Below, piece after piece: positions 1 to 8,748 of a stretch of 36,923 bases of DNA. The DNA is from CAZWRV01 sp964636325. Its GTDB lineage: Bacteria > Verrucomicrobiota > Lentisphaeria > Victivallales > GWF2-50-93. Positions within the stretch are counted from its first letter, which is position 1. The number at the start of each line of letters is the position of its first letter. The DNA is taken from assembly GCA_964636325.1 (NCBI GenBank), contig CAZWRV010000063.1, positions 1-36,923 on the forward strand, read 5' to 3'. The position numbers were made by a program, and so were the translations under genes. The notes beneath the pieces were generated by a model, which saw only the letters and a list, made by a program, of their open reading frames with translations, was not told the DNA's origin and did not search any database.

Positions 1-7
1 GTCTTCT

Positions 8-112
8 GGAGGGTTGAGCCAAGCTCAACCGCGGCGGAGCTCGGCTCCGCCCTCCATCGAATTTCTAATCGGAAAAACTGCGAATCTCGCAGATAGTCAC
101 TCATCTTAAACT
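8..112. repeat. Hairpin-rich repeat module at left edge
   Basis: GGAGGG (8-13) pairs with CCCTCC (50-55) as an outer stem enclosing two hairpins: GGTTGAG/CTCAACC (12-30) and GGCGGAG/CTCCGCC (33-51). The outer pairs overlap the inner hairpins by a base or two, giving a Y-shaped fold. Next comes a linker beginning TTTCTAATCGG, a third hairpin CTGCGA/TCGCAG (78-92), and a second linker CACTCATCTTAAACT (98-112). The same hairpin types and linkers recur in 36630-36923, so this is one member of a dispersed modular repeat. It lies just upstream of the GT4 gene. Its function is unknown. Confidence 0.75.
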
Positions 113-168
113 TCTTTTTGCCTTTGCATATCCGTGTAATATATTGACGAAAGGCGGAGGAATTCCTT

Positions 169-1341
169 ATGAGATTATTAGTCGTCGCCTTCAGCGATCT
201 TTCCGGGGAGAAGAGCACTCCCGGGGGGATGGTGCATCTCCTTGAGGTCTGCAAGAACCTGCAGGCCCTGGGAAACGAGGTCGTCCTGATTGTCGGAAGC
301 CCCAAGCCGAGCTCCGCCCCCCTCCCCTTCAGGGTTATTTATCTTCCATATATCAAGATCAAATACATGCCGGCCCTGACGCTACAGATATTCCTCCTCA
401 TATATTTGCTATACTACGGTGTCACGCTTAAGTGCGACGCGATCTACGAGAACACGACCATGTGCTCGTTCAGCGCCGCGCTTGCGGCCAAGTTTCTCGG
501 GGTTCCGCACTCCATGCACGTGCACGGATTCTACGTTGATGAAATGGAGATGGGCGGGCACGGCGGATTTGTCCTGAATATCGTCAAGTTCTACGAATAC
601 ATGAACTACAAGCTGACGGACGCCCTGTTCTGCGTAACGCCCGTGGTCCGCGATAAGATCTGCGAGCTATACAAGATACGCGAGGGAGTGGCGCACTTCG
701 TATACAACGGCGTCGACGCCGACCGCTGCCGCCCGATGCCCAAGGCCGACGCGGCAAGGCAGCTCGGAATGGATCCGGACAAGCTCTACGTGGGCTTCAT
801 CGGCTACATATTCCCCTGGTCCGGCATGGACAAGCTCATAGCCGTCGCCCCGGATGTCGTCAAGGAGATTCCCGACGCCAGGTTCGTAATCGTCGGGCAC
901 GGCATCTGGGGCGAGAAGCTGCCCGAGATGATAGGGAAGGCAGGGATGAAGGACTACTTCATCCTAACCGGCTACCAGCCCTGGGAGAAGATTCCACTAT
1001 GGTGCAACCTCTTCGACGTCGGCGTGACGCCGTATCCCGGCGACAAGGGGGTCGGGCGCTACCGCTCCTCGATGAAGACGCTCGAATATTCCGCCGCGGG
1101 CACGCCGGTCATCATCACCAGGTGCGAAGGCGTCTCGGACATCGTCGAAAACGGCAAATGCGGCCTGGTCGTCGATCCCGACAGCAACGGCGAGCTTGCG
1201 GATGCGGTGATAAGGCTTCTGAAAGATCCCGCCCTCCGCAAGGAGCTCGGTGACAACGGCCGAAAGCTTATTGAGGAAGGCTACACCTGGCGCCATGTCG
1301 CGCAGAAGATGCTCGACATCATCAAGGCAGCCGGGAAATAA
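169..1341 (+). CDS. Glycosyltransferase family 4 (GT-B fold)
   Basis: This 390-residue protein is a predicted retaining glycosyltransferase that would move a sugar from a nucleotide-sugar donor to a surface glycan or lipid-linked acceptor. The N-terminal Rossmann half starts MRLLVVAFSDLSG with a glycine-rich acceptor loop (STPGGMVHL). A hydrophobic stretch at about residues 65-85 could be an in-plane membrane anchor. The donor half carries YNGVD near 180 and KTLEYSAAGTPVI near 303-315, with E306 in the nucleotide-sugar site, then SDIVENGKCGLVV, typical of GT4. The length is normal. AGGCGGAGG lies 8 nt before the ATG, which fixes the start. It faces the AraC gene tail-to-tail with a 21-nt gap, so it is probably monocistronic. 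The donor and product cannot be told from sequence. Confidence 0.9.
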   Translation: MRLLVVAFSDLSGEKSTPGGMVHLLEVCKNLQALGNEVVLIVGSPKPSSAPLPFRVIYLPYIKIKYMPALTLQIFLLIYLLYYGVTLKCDAIYENTTMCSFSAALAAKFLGVPHSMHVHGFYVDEMEMGGHGGFVLNIVKFYEYMNYKLTDALFCVTPVVRDKICELYKIREGVAHFVYNGVDADRCRPMPKADAARQLGMDPDKLYVGFIGYIFPWSGMDKLIAVAPDVVKEIPDARFVIVGHGIWGEKLPEMIGKAGMKDYFILTGYQPWEKIPLWCNLFDVGVTPYPGDKGVGRYRSSMKTLEYSAAGTPVIITRCEGVSDIVENGKCGLVVDPDSNGELADAVIRLLKDPALRKELGDNGRKLIEEGYTWRHVAQKMLDIIKAAGK

Positions 1342-1362
1342 TGATCAATCAGCTAATCGGAA

Positions 1363-2247
1363 TTATTGCCGCTCCGCCCTCCTCTGCCCCGGAGTGATTC
1401 CGAAGAACTTCCTGAAGCGCGTTGCGAAGTGTCGCTGGTCGTGGTATCCGCATGCGGACGCGACGAGCTTCACCGGAAGACCGGTGGTCACAAGCAGGTC
1501 CTGCGCGCGCTTCAGGCGCGCCTGCTCAAGCCAGCTGCGCGGGGTCTGCCCCGTCGTCTCCAGGAAAAGTTCGCCCAGGCGTGACACCGAGAGACCGCAG
1601 CCTGCGGCAAGCTCCGGCAGCGACGGCGGATCGGCAAGCCGTCTCGACAAAATCTCCATCGCCATTCTCACGCGCTGATCAAACCGCGCACCGTTGTCCG
1701 CATATTCCATCTGGAGCCAGAGGAGCGCCCGCTCGATCGCATTCATCGCGAGGGGCTGGCCTCCGGGAGTGCAGGCGAAACGGTATGCCTGCAGAAGGGC
1801 GCGCCTTATTTTCGCGTCATGCATCCTGCCGGCCAGCGGAAGGCGGCAGAAACACGGAAACTCCTCCTGAAAATCCATCAGCGGCAGCCAGTCCGGCTTA
1901 GCGATGAAGACGAACCAAACCACGCTCCATGGCTCCTTTGCATCTCGCGGAACCTCCCATCTGTGGACACCTCCCGGCTTTATCAGCATGAAATCATGAG
2001 GCTCCTCGAAGGTCTCGCCCTCCGGAAGGAACTCCCGCACCCTCCCTGACAATGTGTAACCGATGTTCCAGACATTTTCCGCAGCCCGCCAGAAAGGCAC
2101 TGCGTAGCCCGGCCTGTGCGCCATGTTGCCATATGAGAGGATGGGGCCGCCCTGCCCCGAAATTATTTCGGGCTTGTTCCGCGAATTTCGCATTTTATGA
2201 ACAATAATGCTTGAATTAGAAACATCATTTAGCTTTAACCGTCTCAT
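1363..2247 (-). CDS. AraC-family transcriptional regulator
   Basis: A 294-residue regulator. The N-terminal ~190 residues look like a cupin ligand-binding domain (proline and histidine-rich strands such as KPGGVHRWEVP). The last ~95 residues hold two helix-turn-helix motifs of the AraC/XylS DNA-binding domain: SLPELAAGCGLSVSRLGELF, and the second ending HFATRFRKFFGITPGQRR, the AraC signature. The start is uncertain. ATG at 2247 is used; ATG at 2193 and TTG at 2271 are in frame, and none has a clear ribosome site. The gene diverges from the URO-D/ADP-ribosylglycohydrolase/GH140-like operon across a short AT-rich gap with a palindrome. The inference is that it controls that operon in response to a sugar. 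Confidence 0.92.
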   Translation of the reverse strand: MRRLKLNDVSNSSIIVHKMRNSRNKPEIISGQGGPILSYGNMAHRPGYAVPFWRAAENVWNIGYTLSGRVREFLPEGETFEEPHDFMLIKPGGVHRWEVPRDAKEPWSVVWFVFIAKPDWLPLMDFQEEFPCFCRLPLAGRMHDAKIRRALLQAYRFACTPGGQPLAMNAIERALLWLQMEYADNGARFDQRVRMAMEILSRRLADPPSLPELAAGCGLSVSRLGELFLETTGQTPRSWLEQARLKRAQDLLVTTGLPVKLVASACGYHDQRHFATRFRKFFGITPGQRRAERQ

Positions 2248-2252
2248 ATGAT

Positions 2253-2264
2253 ACAATATATTGT
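2253..2264. promoter_or_regulatory. 12-bp perfect palindrome between divergent genes
   Basis: ACAATATATTGT is its own reverse complement. It lies in the gap between the AraC-type regulator and the URO-D operon. TACAAT overlapping its left arm could be a -10 box for the operon, so a bound protein could control either direction. AraC proteins usually bind direct repeats, so the palindrome may serve another factor or be chance in AT-rich DNA. Confidence 0.35.
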
Positions 2265-2320
2265 TCCACAATCAAATAAATCTGTCCATAGAAAACAAAC
2301 ATATCAAGGAGGGCGCAGGC

Positions 2321-3445
2321 ATGCATGATCCCAGGCACAGGGATTCCTTTCACAGGATAATGTCGGGAAGCTCCGCAGACTGGGTTCCGAACTACGAGCT
2401 CGGATGCTGGGGGCAGACTGTCGAGCGCTGGCTTGACGAAGGCGCGCCGTCCGACAGGATCTACTGGAACTTCTGGCAGGGCGAGCCGTTCTTCAAGATC
2501 GACCGCCACGACTATGCCAGCATCAACGCCGGGATGATTCCCGATTTCGGATACGAGGTTATCACTGAGGACGACGAATACGTCACCGCCCGCCATGCGA
2601 ACGGAATCGTCACAAAGGCGCTTAAGGCGGGTACTGTCCGCAGGACGCGCCTGTGCATGGACCAGTACATCGAGCATCCCGTGAAGGACCGCGCGAGCTG
2701 GAATGACGTGAAGCGCCGCTACGATCCGTCGGTTGCGGTCCGCTACCCCATGCTGTGGGACGAGACCGCCAGGAACTGGAAAACTCGCGACTATCCCGTC
2801 TGCCTTCTCTCGAACGGGAGCTTCGGGCTCTATTCGCAGCTTCGTTCATGGGTCGGCACCGAGGAGCTTTCCTACATGTTCTACGACAATCCCGCCCTAG
2901 TGGAGGAGATGGTCGAGTTCGCGGCGGAATTTCTCCTGAGGCTCGTCGGACGTGCGCTGAAGGATGTCCAGTTCGACTACTTCAATTTCTTCGAGGACTG
3001 CGCCGGGAAAGGCGGCCCGCTCTACGGCCCGGAACAGTTCAACCGTTTCTTCCGCAAGCCTTACACACGGATCATAGAAACCCTCCGCAAGGGAGGCGTG
3101 AGCTGGATATGGCTCGACTGCGACGGCGACATGCTGGCCTTGATTCCGCACTGGATGGACGTCGGCGTCAACTGCCTCTGGCCTCTCGAGCAGGCATCCG
3201 GAATGGATCCGCACAAGCTCCGCAAGCTCTTCGGCAGACAGCTCATACTCGCAGGCGGCATCGACAAGATGAAGATCGCAAAGGGCCGCAAGGCGATAGA
3301 CGCCGAGCTGGAGGCGAAGATCCCTGCGATGCTGGAACAGGGCGGCTACATCCCCTTCCTTGACCACGCAATCCCGCCGGACATTTCCTTCGCCGACTTC
3401 ATGTACTACATCGAGCGCAAGTTGAAACTCATCGGGCGCAGTTAG
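2321..3445 (+). CDS. Uroporphyrinogen decarboxylase-like (URO-D) family protein
   Basis: A 374-residue TIM-barrel protein of the URO-D/MtaA superfamily. The core has the family pattern: a barrel strand ending in DCDGDMLALIPHWMDVGVNCLWPLE, then GMDPHKLRKLFG, LAGGIDKMKIAKG, and a C-terminal DHAIPPDISFADFMYYIE. The arginine-rich RQAGR motif of true HemE is absent, so it is not a haem-pathway enzyme. The position where MtaA-type corrinoid methyltransferases carry His-X-Cys reads Asp-Cys-Asp. The start is ATG 2321, because AAGGAGGG lies just upstream. An in-frame upstream start at 2261 has no ribosome site and overlaps the palindrome. It is first in a four-gene operon. Methyl or decarboxylation chemistry on a sugar-derived substrate is possible but unproven. 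Confidence 0.88.
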   Translation: MHDPRHRDSFHRIMSGSSADWVPNYELGCWGQTVERWLDEGAPSDRIYWNFWQGEPFFKIDRHDYASINAGMIPDFGYEVITEDDEYVTARHANGIVTKALKAGTVRRTRLCMDQYIEHPVKDRASWNDVKRRYDPSVAVRYPMLWDETARNWKTRDYPVCLLSNGSFGLYSQLRSWVGTEELSYMFYDNPALVEEMVEFAAEFLLRLVGRALKDVQFDYFNFFEDCAGKGGPLYGPEQFNRFFRKPYTRIIETLRKGGVSWIWLDCDGDMLALIPHWMDVGVNCLWPLEQASGMDPHKLRKLFGRQLILAGGIDKMKIAKGRKAIDAELEAKIPAMLEQGGYIPFLDHAIPPDISFADFMYYIERKLKLIGRS

Positions 3446-3524
3446 TCAGCGATCAGCGAGCATAAACTTTGGGAAGTTACAGCGTGCGCTTATCATTAAG
3501 CGCCATAAAATAAAGGACAGAGCG

Positions 3525-5603
3525 GTGAAAAAGCTTTCCCTGGAAAAGAAGATCGAAGGCGTCTTGACCGGCGCGGTCATCGGCGCGGAACTCTCGTTCG
3601 CAAGATCCGTGAACGGCAAACACTGGGAGTCCGTGAAACAGCACAGCGACCTGTTCAATGTCAAGCTTGAACCGGCGCTCGACTGGAAGCCCCAGCCCAG
3701 CAACCAATGCGGTGCCTCGCTCACGCCGTTGATCGGCCTCGGAGTGAAAGCCTATCTCAAGGCAGGCGGTCGCATCACGCCGGAGCAGTTCGCCGAAGCA
3801 TTCAAGGACGATCCGGGAGTGTCAACTCCCGCGTTCGCCTTCGACGGACTGCACACCGTCCAGGAACTCCTTAAGGAAGGGATGCATCCGCGCCTGGCCG
3901 GACTTCACAACGCGCCGTCGGGCCTGATCTCCGCGGCGATGCCCGCCGTCGGGATATTCCATCTCGCCGATCCCGAGAGGGCATATCTCGACGGAGTCGA
4001 GCTCGCAAGCGTAGCGCAGCCGCGCATCGGCGCGGACTGGGCCGGACTCAGCGCCGCGGCAATCGCGGCGGCATTAGAGAACGACGCGACGCCGGAAAGC
4101 GTCGTCTCCGCAGTGCTTAAGACAGCACATGCCAACGCCAAGGATATCTTCTACCAGCTCAACGTCCACAGCCGCGGCATGGCCTCCTGCAAGGACGACA
4201 ACGCGGTCGCAGCCTGGTGGTGCACCCAGGCGGGCGTAATCCCCTCGAGCCGCGAGACGCGCTGGGTCGCCGCCAATCCAATCCGCTACGCCCTGCCTCT
4301 GCTGGCAAACTTTCACGACAGGCCGGAGAAGCTCATGCAGCTCATGATCGGAGTCAACCCCGGCGAATGGTGGGGCGCCGGCTGGCTGGGCGTCCATGCG
4401 ATTTCCGCGGCAACCGCCGGAGCGATCGCCGGCGCAATGCACGGCGTGGAGATATTCCCGAGGAAATGGCTCGCCTGGGCCGCACCGATCTCCAAGCCAT
4501 GGCTCAAGATCGGCGCGCTCGTCGGGAAGCGCCTCGCCGATGAGAAAATAATCGTCCGGGAAATAGGGAAGCTCGCGGAGAAGAAGTCTGCAGGAACTTC
4601 CAAGCTCCACGACAAGATCAAGGGCGCCATGCTCGCGGGAGCTATCGGCAACGCGATGGGCTCACCGGTCGAAGGCAGGATGTTCTGGGACATCGACAAG
4701 CAGCATCCGGATCATGTGCTGACAGTGCTCGATCCGAAGCGCCTCGAGAGCGAGGACGACAACCAGATGGCGATGCACCTGGTCGAGACATACGTGGAAC
4801 GCGACGGCCTCCCTGTTATGGCGCGCCACTTCGGAAAGACCTGGTTCGACCGGCTCAACCGCGACCACTTCTTCCCGCTATGCATGGGCAACGCCTACGA
4901 CCTCATCCGCGCAGGCGAGGATCCGAGGATCATCGGCCACTGGAGCGTCGTTACGGGCTCCACTGTCATGTGCCTCGAACCGGTGGGCATCTACAACATC
5001 GCCGATCCCGAATGGGCCGCGCAGGACGCGACCGCCGTAGCATACATGTACCAGCGCGGCCTCGACGTCACCGCCGCCGCCATGCTCGCGGCAACCACGG
5101 CCAACGCGCTGCGCGACGACGCGACCGTCGACAAAGTCCTGCAGGCCGCCCTCGACGTCGCGCCCAGGACGCCGCTCATCACATTCGACAAAAGGAAGTT
5201 CCGCAGCGCCCACGACTATATAGCAAAATGCCTTGAGGTCGCCGGGAAATACGACGACGTCTTCGAAGCCCGCAGGGAGCTCTACGGCAAGTGCCTCTTC
5301 TACCACATGATCGATCCGCTCGAGCTATGGGGCCTCGCGCTCGCCATGTTCAAGATCGCGAAGGGCGACGTCCGCCAGGCCGCGGTCGGCGGCACCAACA
5401 TCGGACGCGACAGCGACACCATCGCCGGCCGAGCGGCAATGCTCTCCGGCGCGCTCAACGGAACCGCAGGAATCCCGAAGGAATGGATCGCGATGTTCAG
5501 CAAGGCGTCAATGGAGCGCATCGACAGGAACTCCGCGAAGTTCGCGGAAATCCTCGCTGCACGGAAGCTGGCCGCGCTGAAGACGCGCCAGGCGTCAGTA
5601 TAA
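3525..5603 (+). CDS. Tandem-domain ADP-ribosylglycohydrolase-like protein
   Basis: A 692-residue protein made of two copies of the all-helical ADP-ribosylglycohydrolase fold (PF03747). Domain 1 begins near residue 8 (KIEGVLTGAVIGAELSF). Domain 2 begins near residue 361 (KIKGAMLAGAIGNAMGSPVEG). Domain 2 keeps metal-site-like sequences: SEDDNQMA near 409, replacing the usual TDDT, and NIGRDSDTIAG near 625, replacing GGDTDT. The matching stretch of domain 1 reads NPGEWWGAGWLGVHAISAATAG and lacks the paired aspartates, so domain 1 is probably non-catalytic. The start is GTG with AAAGGA 9 nt upstream. It sits 79 nt after the URO-D gene and 50 nt before the GH140-like gene. Such proteins may cleave N- or O-ribosyl or other glycosyl bonds; the substrate is unknown. 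Confidence 0.85.
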   Translation: MKKLSLEKKIEGVLTGAVIGAELSFARSVNGKHWESVKQHSDLFNVKLEPALDWKPQPSNQCGASLTPLIGLGVKAYLKAGGRITPEQFAEAFKDDPGVSTPAFAFDGLHTVQELLKEGMHPRLAGLHNAPSGLISAAMPAVGIFHLADPERAYLDGVELASVAQPRIGADWAGLSAAAIAAALENDATPESVVSAVLKTAHANAKDIFYQLNVHSRGMASCKDDNAVAAWWCTQAGVIPSSRETRWVAANPIRYALPLLANFHDRPEKLMQLMIGVNPGEWWGAGWLGVHAISAATAGAIAGAMHGVEIFPRKWLAWAAPISKPWLKIGALVGKRLADEKIIVREIGKLAEKKSAGTSKLHDKIKGAMLAGAIGNAMGSPVEGRMFWDIDKQHPDHVLTVLDPKRLESEDDNQMAMHLVETYVERDGLPVMARHFGKTWFDRLNRDHFFPLCMGNAYDLIRAGEDPRIIGHWSVVTGSTVMCLEPVGIYNIADPEWAAQDATAVAYMYQRGLDVTAAAMLAATTANALRDDATVDKVLQAALDVAPRTPLITFDKRKFRSAHDYIAKCLEVAGKYDDVFEARRELYGKCLFYHMIDPLELWGLALAMFKIAKGDVRQAAVGGTNIGRDSDTIAGRAAMLSGALNGTAGIPKEWIAMFSKASMERIDRNSAKFAEILAARKLAALKTRQASV

Positions 5604-5653
5604 GGTTACCGAGGGCGGCCTGCCCGCCTCAGGCATTTATCCAAGGTGTTTAT

Positions 5654-7297
5654 ATGAAAACTCTCATGCAGAACATTACCGGCGAATGGTCGTTCAGCTC
5701 CGCGAAAAAGCACGGCGACCCCTTCAATGAACTTGAAGTTTCGGTTCGCCTCATACATGAAGACGGAACTGAGATGACAGTCCCCGCATTCTGGGCCGGC
5801 GGGAAAAAATGGGGTGCCAGGTTCGCATCGCAGAAAACCGGGATTTACCGTTTCCGAACCGAATGCTCCGACAATTCCGACGCGGGCCTGCACGGGCGGG
5901 AAGGCTCCTTCAAGGTCACCGCATACAAGGGGAGGAACCCCCTCTTCAGGCACGGCCCGGTCCATGTCGCCGCAGACAAGCGCCATTTCGCCCATGCCGA
6001 CGGAACGCCGTTCCTCTGGCTCGGCGACACCTGGTGGATGGGGCTCACCAGGAGGTTGAGCTGGCCGCAGGGCTTCCGAATCCTAGCGGCTGACCGCGTT
6101 AGAAAAGGGTTCACGGTCGTGCAGATCGTGGCCGGGCTCTACCCGGACATGCCCGCATTCGACAGGCGCGGAGCCAACGAGGCGGGCTTCCCATGGACTG
6201 AAAAGTTCGAACGGATCAATCCCCGCTACTTCGACATGGCCGACCGCCGGATACAGCATCTAGTCGACTCCGGACTGATGCCATGCATCGTCGGATGCTG
6301 GGGCTACTTCCTCCCCTGGATGGGCGTCGAGAAGATGAAAAAGCACTGGCGCAACATAGTCGCCAGATACGGCTCCTATCCCGTCGCATGGTGCCTCGCA
6401 GGCGAAGGGACGATGCCGTACTATCTCTCCAAGGATCATGAGGGCGACGCGAAGCTCCAGAAGAGGGGCTGGACCGAACTTGCCGGATATGTGAAATCCA
6501 TTGATCCATACGGACATGCGATTACGATCCATCCGAGCAGCAGCGCAAGGCTCTGCGTCGAAGATCCGGCGTTGCTCGACTTCGACATGCTGCAGACCGG
6601 CCACAGCGACCGCAGCTCAATCCCGAACACAGTCAGGCAGGTGCGAATTTCGCAAAAGGCGGCCCCCGTCATGCCTGTCGTCAACGGAGAAGTATGCTAC
6701 GAGGGCATCGGGGCGTTCTGCGGCCCCGAAGTCCAGCGCTGGCTGTTCTGGGCATGCATCCTCGGCGGCGCCGCAGGATTCACATACGGCGCCAACGGAA
6801 TCTGGCAGGTGAACACCCGCAAAAAGGCATACGGCCCCTCCCCCCACGGCATGACCTGGGGCAACACGCCGTGGGAGGACGCATACCTGCTTCCCGGCTC
6901 AGGGCATGTCGGAATCGCGAAGCGCATACTTGAAAAGCTGCCCTGGCGGCAGATTGAACCGCATCCGGAATGGGTCGAGCCTGGATGGAAGGAAGAGCTT
7001 GACAGTCAGGCATTTACATGCGGAAAGCACGACGTGCCGCTCGCCGCCGGAATTCCAGGGGGGCTGGTGATTGTCTACTGCCCCATGGGCACCGGACTGC
7101 GCTTCGTCAAGGGCCTGACGCCGGGCAGGAAATACAGGCTCAGCCTATTCGATCCTCTGACGGGCAGGGAGACCGACTGCGGCAACGCCTTCCCCGACGC
7201 CGACGGGAAGCTTGTTCCGGCGCTTAAAGGAACGCCCTCATGGTTCCCGCGCCCGGTCTTCCAGGACTGGCTGCTGGTGCTGAGCCTGGAAAGCTGA
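5654..7297 (+). CDS. GH140-like glycoside hydrolase (DUF5060-DUF4038)
   Basis: A 547-residue protein. An N-terminal beta-sandwich of the DUF5060 type (about 1-95) is followed from about residue 98 by an apiosidase-like (DUF4038/GH140) TIM barrel. That barrel opens with RHFAHADGTPFLWLGDTWW and continues with VQIVAGLYPDMPAF, YPVAWCLAGEG and VNGEVCYEGIG; acidic residues in the last two are candidate catalytic residues. The C-terminal ~85 residues resemble the small beta domain that follows DUF4038. No signal peptide is seen, so it would act on imported oligosaccharides. The start ATG 5654 has a modest AAGGTG site; the frame is open farther upstream inside the previous gene, but that stretch is non-coding in character. 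The specificity (apiose or another branched sugar) is not determinable. Confidence 0.85.
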   Translation: MKTLMQNITGEWSFSSAKKHGDPFNELEVSVRLIHEDGTEMTVPAFWAGGKKWGARFASQKTGIYRFRTECSDNSDAGLHGREGSFKVTAYKGRNPLFRHGPVHVAADKRHFAHADGTPFLWLGDTWWMGLTRRLSWPQGFRILAADRVRKGFTVVQIVAGLYPDMPAFDRRGANEAGFPWTEKFERINPRYFDMADRRIQHLVDSGLMPCIVGCWGYFLPWMGVEKMKKHWRNIVARYGSYPVAWCLAGEGTMPYYLSKDHEGDAKLQKRGWTELAGYVKSIDPYGHAITIHPSSSARLCVEDPALLDFDMLQTGHSDRSSIPNTVRQVRISQKAAPVMPVVNGEVCYEGIGAFCGPEVQRWLFWACILGGAAGFTYGANGIWQVNTRKKAYGPSPHGMTWGNTPWEDAYLLPGSGHVGIAKRILEKLPWRQIEPHPEWVEPGWKEELDSQAFTCGKHDVPLAAGIPGGLVIVYCPMGTGLRFVKGLTPGRKYRLSLFDPLTGRETDCGNAFPDADGKLVPALKGTPSWFPRPVFQDWLLVLSLES

Positions 7298-7351
7298 GAA
7301 GCCCTTATCTGTTACCGTTGTTTTCAACATTGAAGACCATCGAGGAGCAAT

Positions 7352-8443
7352 ATGCCTATGAACGCCCGTGAAAGATTCCTCGCCTGCATGGAATACAAGC
7401 CCGTGGACCGCGTCCCGTTCTGGAGCTGGGGCGGCTGGCCCGAGACGATAGAGCGCTGGAAGAAGGAAGGATATGATCCGTCCAAAGGCGATCCCTCGGA
7501 GAAGTTCTGCGACCCGCGCTTCGTCGTCGGACACTGGTTCTTCCCGAATCCGGCGTTCGAGCGCAAGGTCGTCTCCGAGGACGCCGAGCACGTCGTCTAC
7601 ATCAACCACGAGGGCATCCTGATGAAGGAGATGAAGAACAATCCCTGGAGCTCGATGCCGCAGTTCCTCAAGTTTCCCGTGGAGACGCGGCAGGAATTCC
7701 GGCAGTTCTGGAATGAGCGCATGCAGCCCGACCTTTCCAAGCGCATCGGCACGGACTGGAAGACCAAGCTGAAGGAATGGCGCTCGCAGCCTGTCCCGTT
7801 CATCATCATTTCCGACCGCTGGGGCGGCTTCTTCGGCCCTTTGAGGAACATGGTGGGGGTTGAAAATCTCTGCACGCTCTTCTACGACGATCCCGCGTTC
7901 GTCGAGGAGATGATGGACGCCAACGCAGACTTCATCGTCGCGATCATGTCGCAAGTGCTGGACGTGATCGGCATAGACGCGTTCGGATTCTGGGAGGACA
8001 TGGCCTACAACCACGCGCCGCTGATTTCTCCGGAGATGGCCAGGAAGTTCATGCTGCCGCGCTACAAACGTGTCACGGAATTCCTGCGCGGGCGCGGAGT
8101 CCCGTATGTGGGGTTGGACAGCGACGGCCAGATACACCCGCTGATCCCTGTGTGGATGGACGCCGGCCTCAACTTCCTGTATCCGTTCGAGATGCAGAGC
8201 GGGATGGACGTCCTCGACGTGCGCCGGAGATACGGCCGCGAACTTCGCATCTGGGGCGGACTTGACAAGCGCACGCTTGCGAAAGGCCCCGCCGCAATAG
8301 ACGCCGAGATCGCGCGGCTGAAGCCGCTCATCGATGAGGGAGGCTACATCCCCCACACGGACCACTCATGCCCGCCGGACATATCGTTCGAGAACTACTG
8401 CCATCATCTGGAGAAGCTCGGCGAAGCCTGCAGGCGGCCTTGA
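7352..8443 (+). CDS. Uroporphyrinogen decarboxylase-like (URO-D) family protein
   Basis: A 363-residue paralogue of the protein encoded at 2321-3445. It starts MPMNARERFLACMEYKPVDRVPFW, a typical start for this superfamily. The metal or substrate region reads GLDSDGQIHPLIPVWMDAGL, followed by the family block QSGMDVLDVRRRYG and IWGGLDKRTLAKG. The C-terminus has HTDHSCPPDISFENYCHHLE. Asp again replaces the His of the MtaA zinc motif, and the HemE RQAGR motif is absent. GAGGAG lies 6 nt before the ATG at 7352; a second ATG follows at 7358. It is last in the operon begun at 2321, so two URO-D proteins flank two carbohydrate-active enzymes. Its reaction is unknown. Confidence 0.88.
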   Translation: MPMNARERFLACMEYKPVDRVPFWSWGGWPETIERWKKEGYDPSKGDPSEKFCDPRFVVGHWFFPNPAFERKVVSEDAEHVVYINHEGILMKEMKNNPWSSMPQFLKFPVETRQEFRQFWNERMQPDLSKRIGTDWKTKLKEWRSQPVPFIIISDRWGGFFGPLRNMVGVENLCTLFYDDPAFVEEMMDANADFIVAIMSQVLDVIGIDAFGFWEDMAYNHAPLISPEMARKFMLPRYKRVTEFLRGRGVPYVGLDSDGQIHPLIPVWMDAGLNFLYPFEMQSGMDVLDVRRRYGRELRIWGGLDKRTLAKGPAAIDAEIARLKPLIDEGGYIPHTDHSCPPDISFENYCHHLEKLGEACRRP

Positions 8444-8611
8444 ATCCGGACGCGGCGCCGGCATAGGCGCGCACTGCAGATTTTGCTTTTGCCGAGTCTC
8501 ATGCGCCCCCCTTCCAGGCGGTTGATTTTCCAGGGACGGCCGCGTAGGGTATCTGATGGAATTTCAGATTTCCTGCCCCGTCCACCATGAGAAGCTTAAA
8601 ATGAGGCTTCG

Positions 8612-8748
8612 ATGAAGCCGGATTATTTGATCAGGCAGACCATCATGATACCCGCATACAATGCGGTACGGGGTCAGCGCGACTCCGGCCGGGAGGAAGG
8701 GATGTTCGGCGGGGGGAGCTTCGCCGGCGGGAATTCGTCGGCCCGCTG
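8612..8748 (+). pseudogene. Displaced N-terminal coding segment of a GT2 gene
   Basis: Starting at ATG 8612 the frame reads MKPDYLIRQTIMIPAYNA, the usual first strand (IMIPAYNE-like) of a family-2 glycosyltransferase. It then becomes glycine and arginine-rich and ends at TGA 8747-8749, overlapping the ATG at 8749. The rest of the enzyme continues in a different frame, where the sequence before 8749 also looks coding (REFVGPLMEWMGKD). One or more small indels between about 8660 and 8720 would join the parts. This is either a decayed gene or a sequencing or assembly error. Confidence 0.6.

Noticed and set aside
2321..3445. Annotation of the URO-D proteins as HemE
   Set aside because: No RQAGR-type substrate-binding motif, multiple divergent copies, and an operon context of sugar enzymes.
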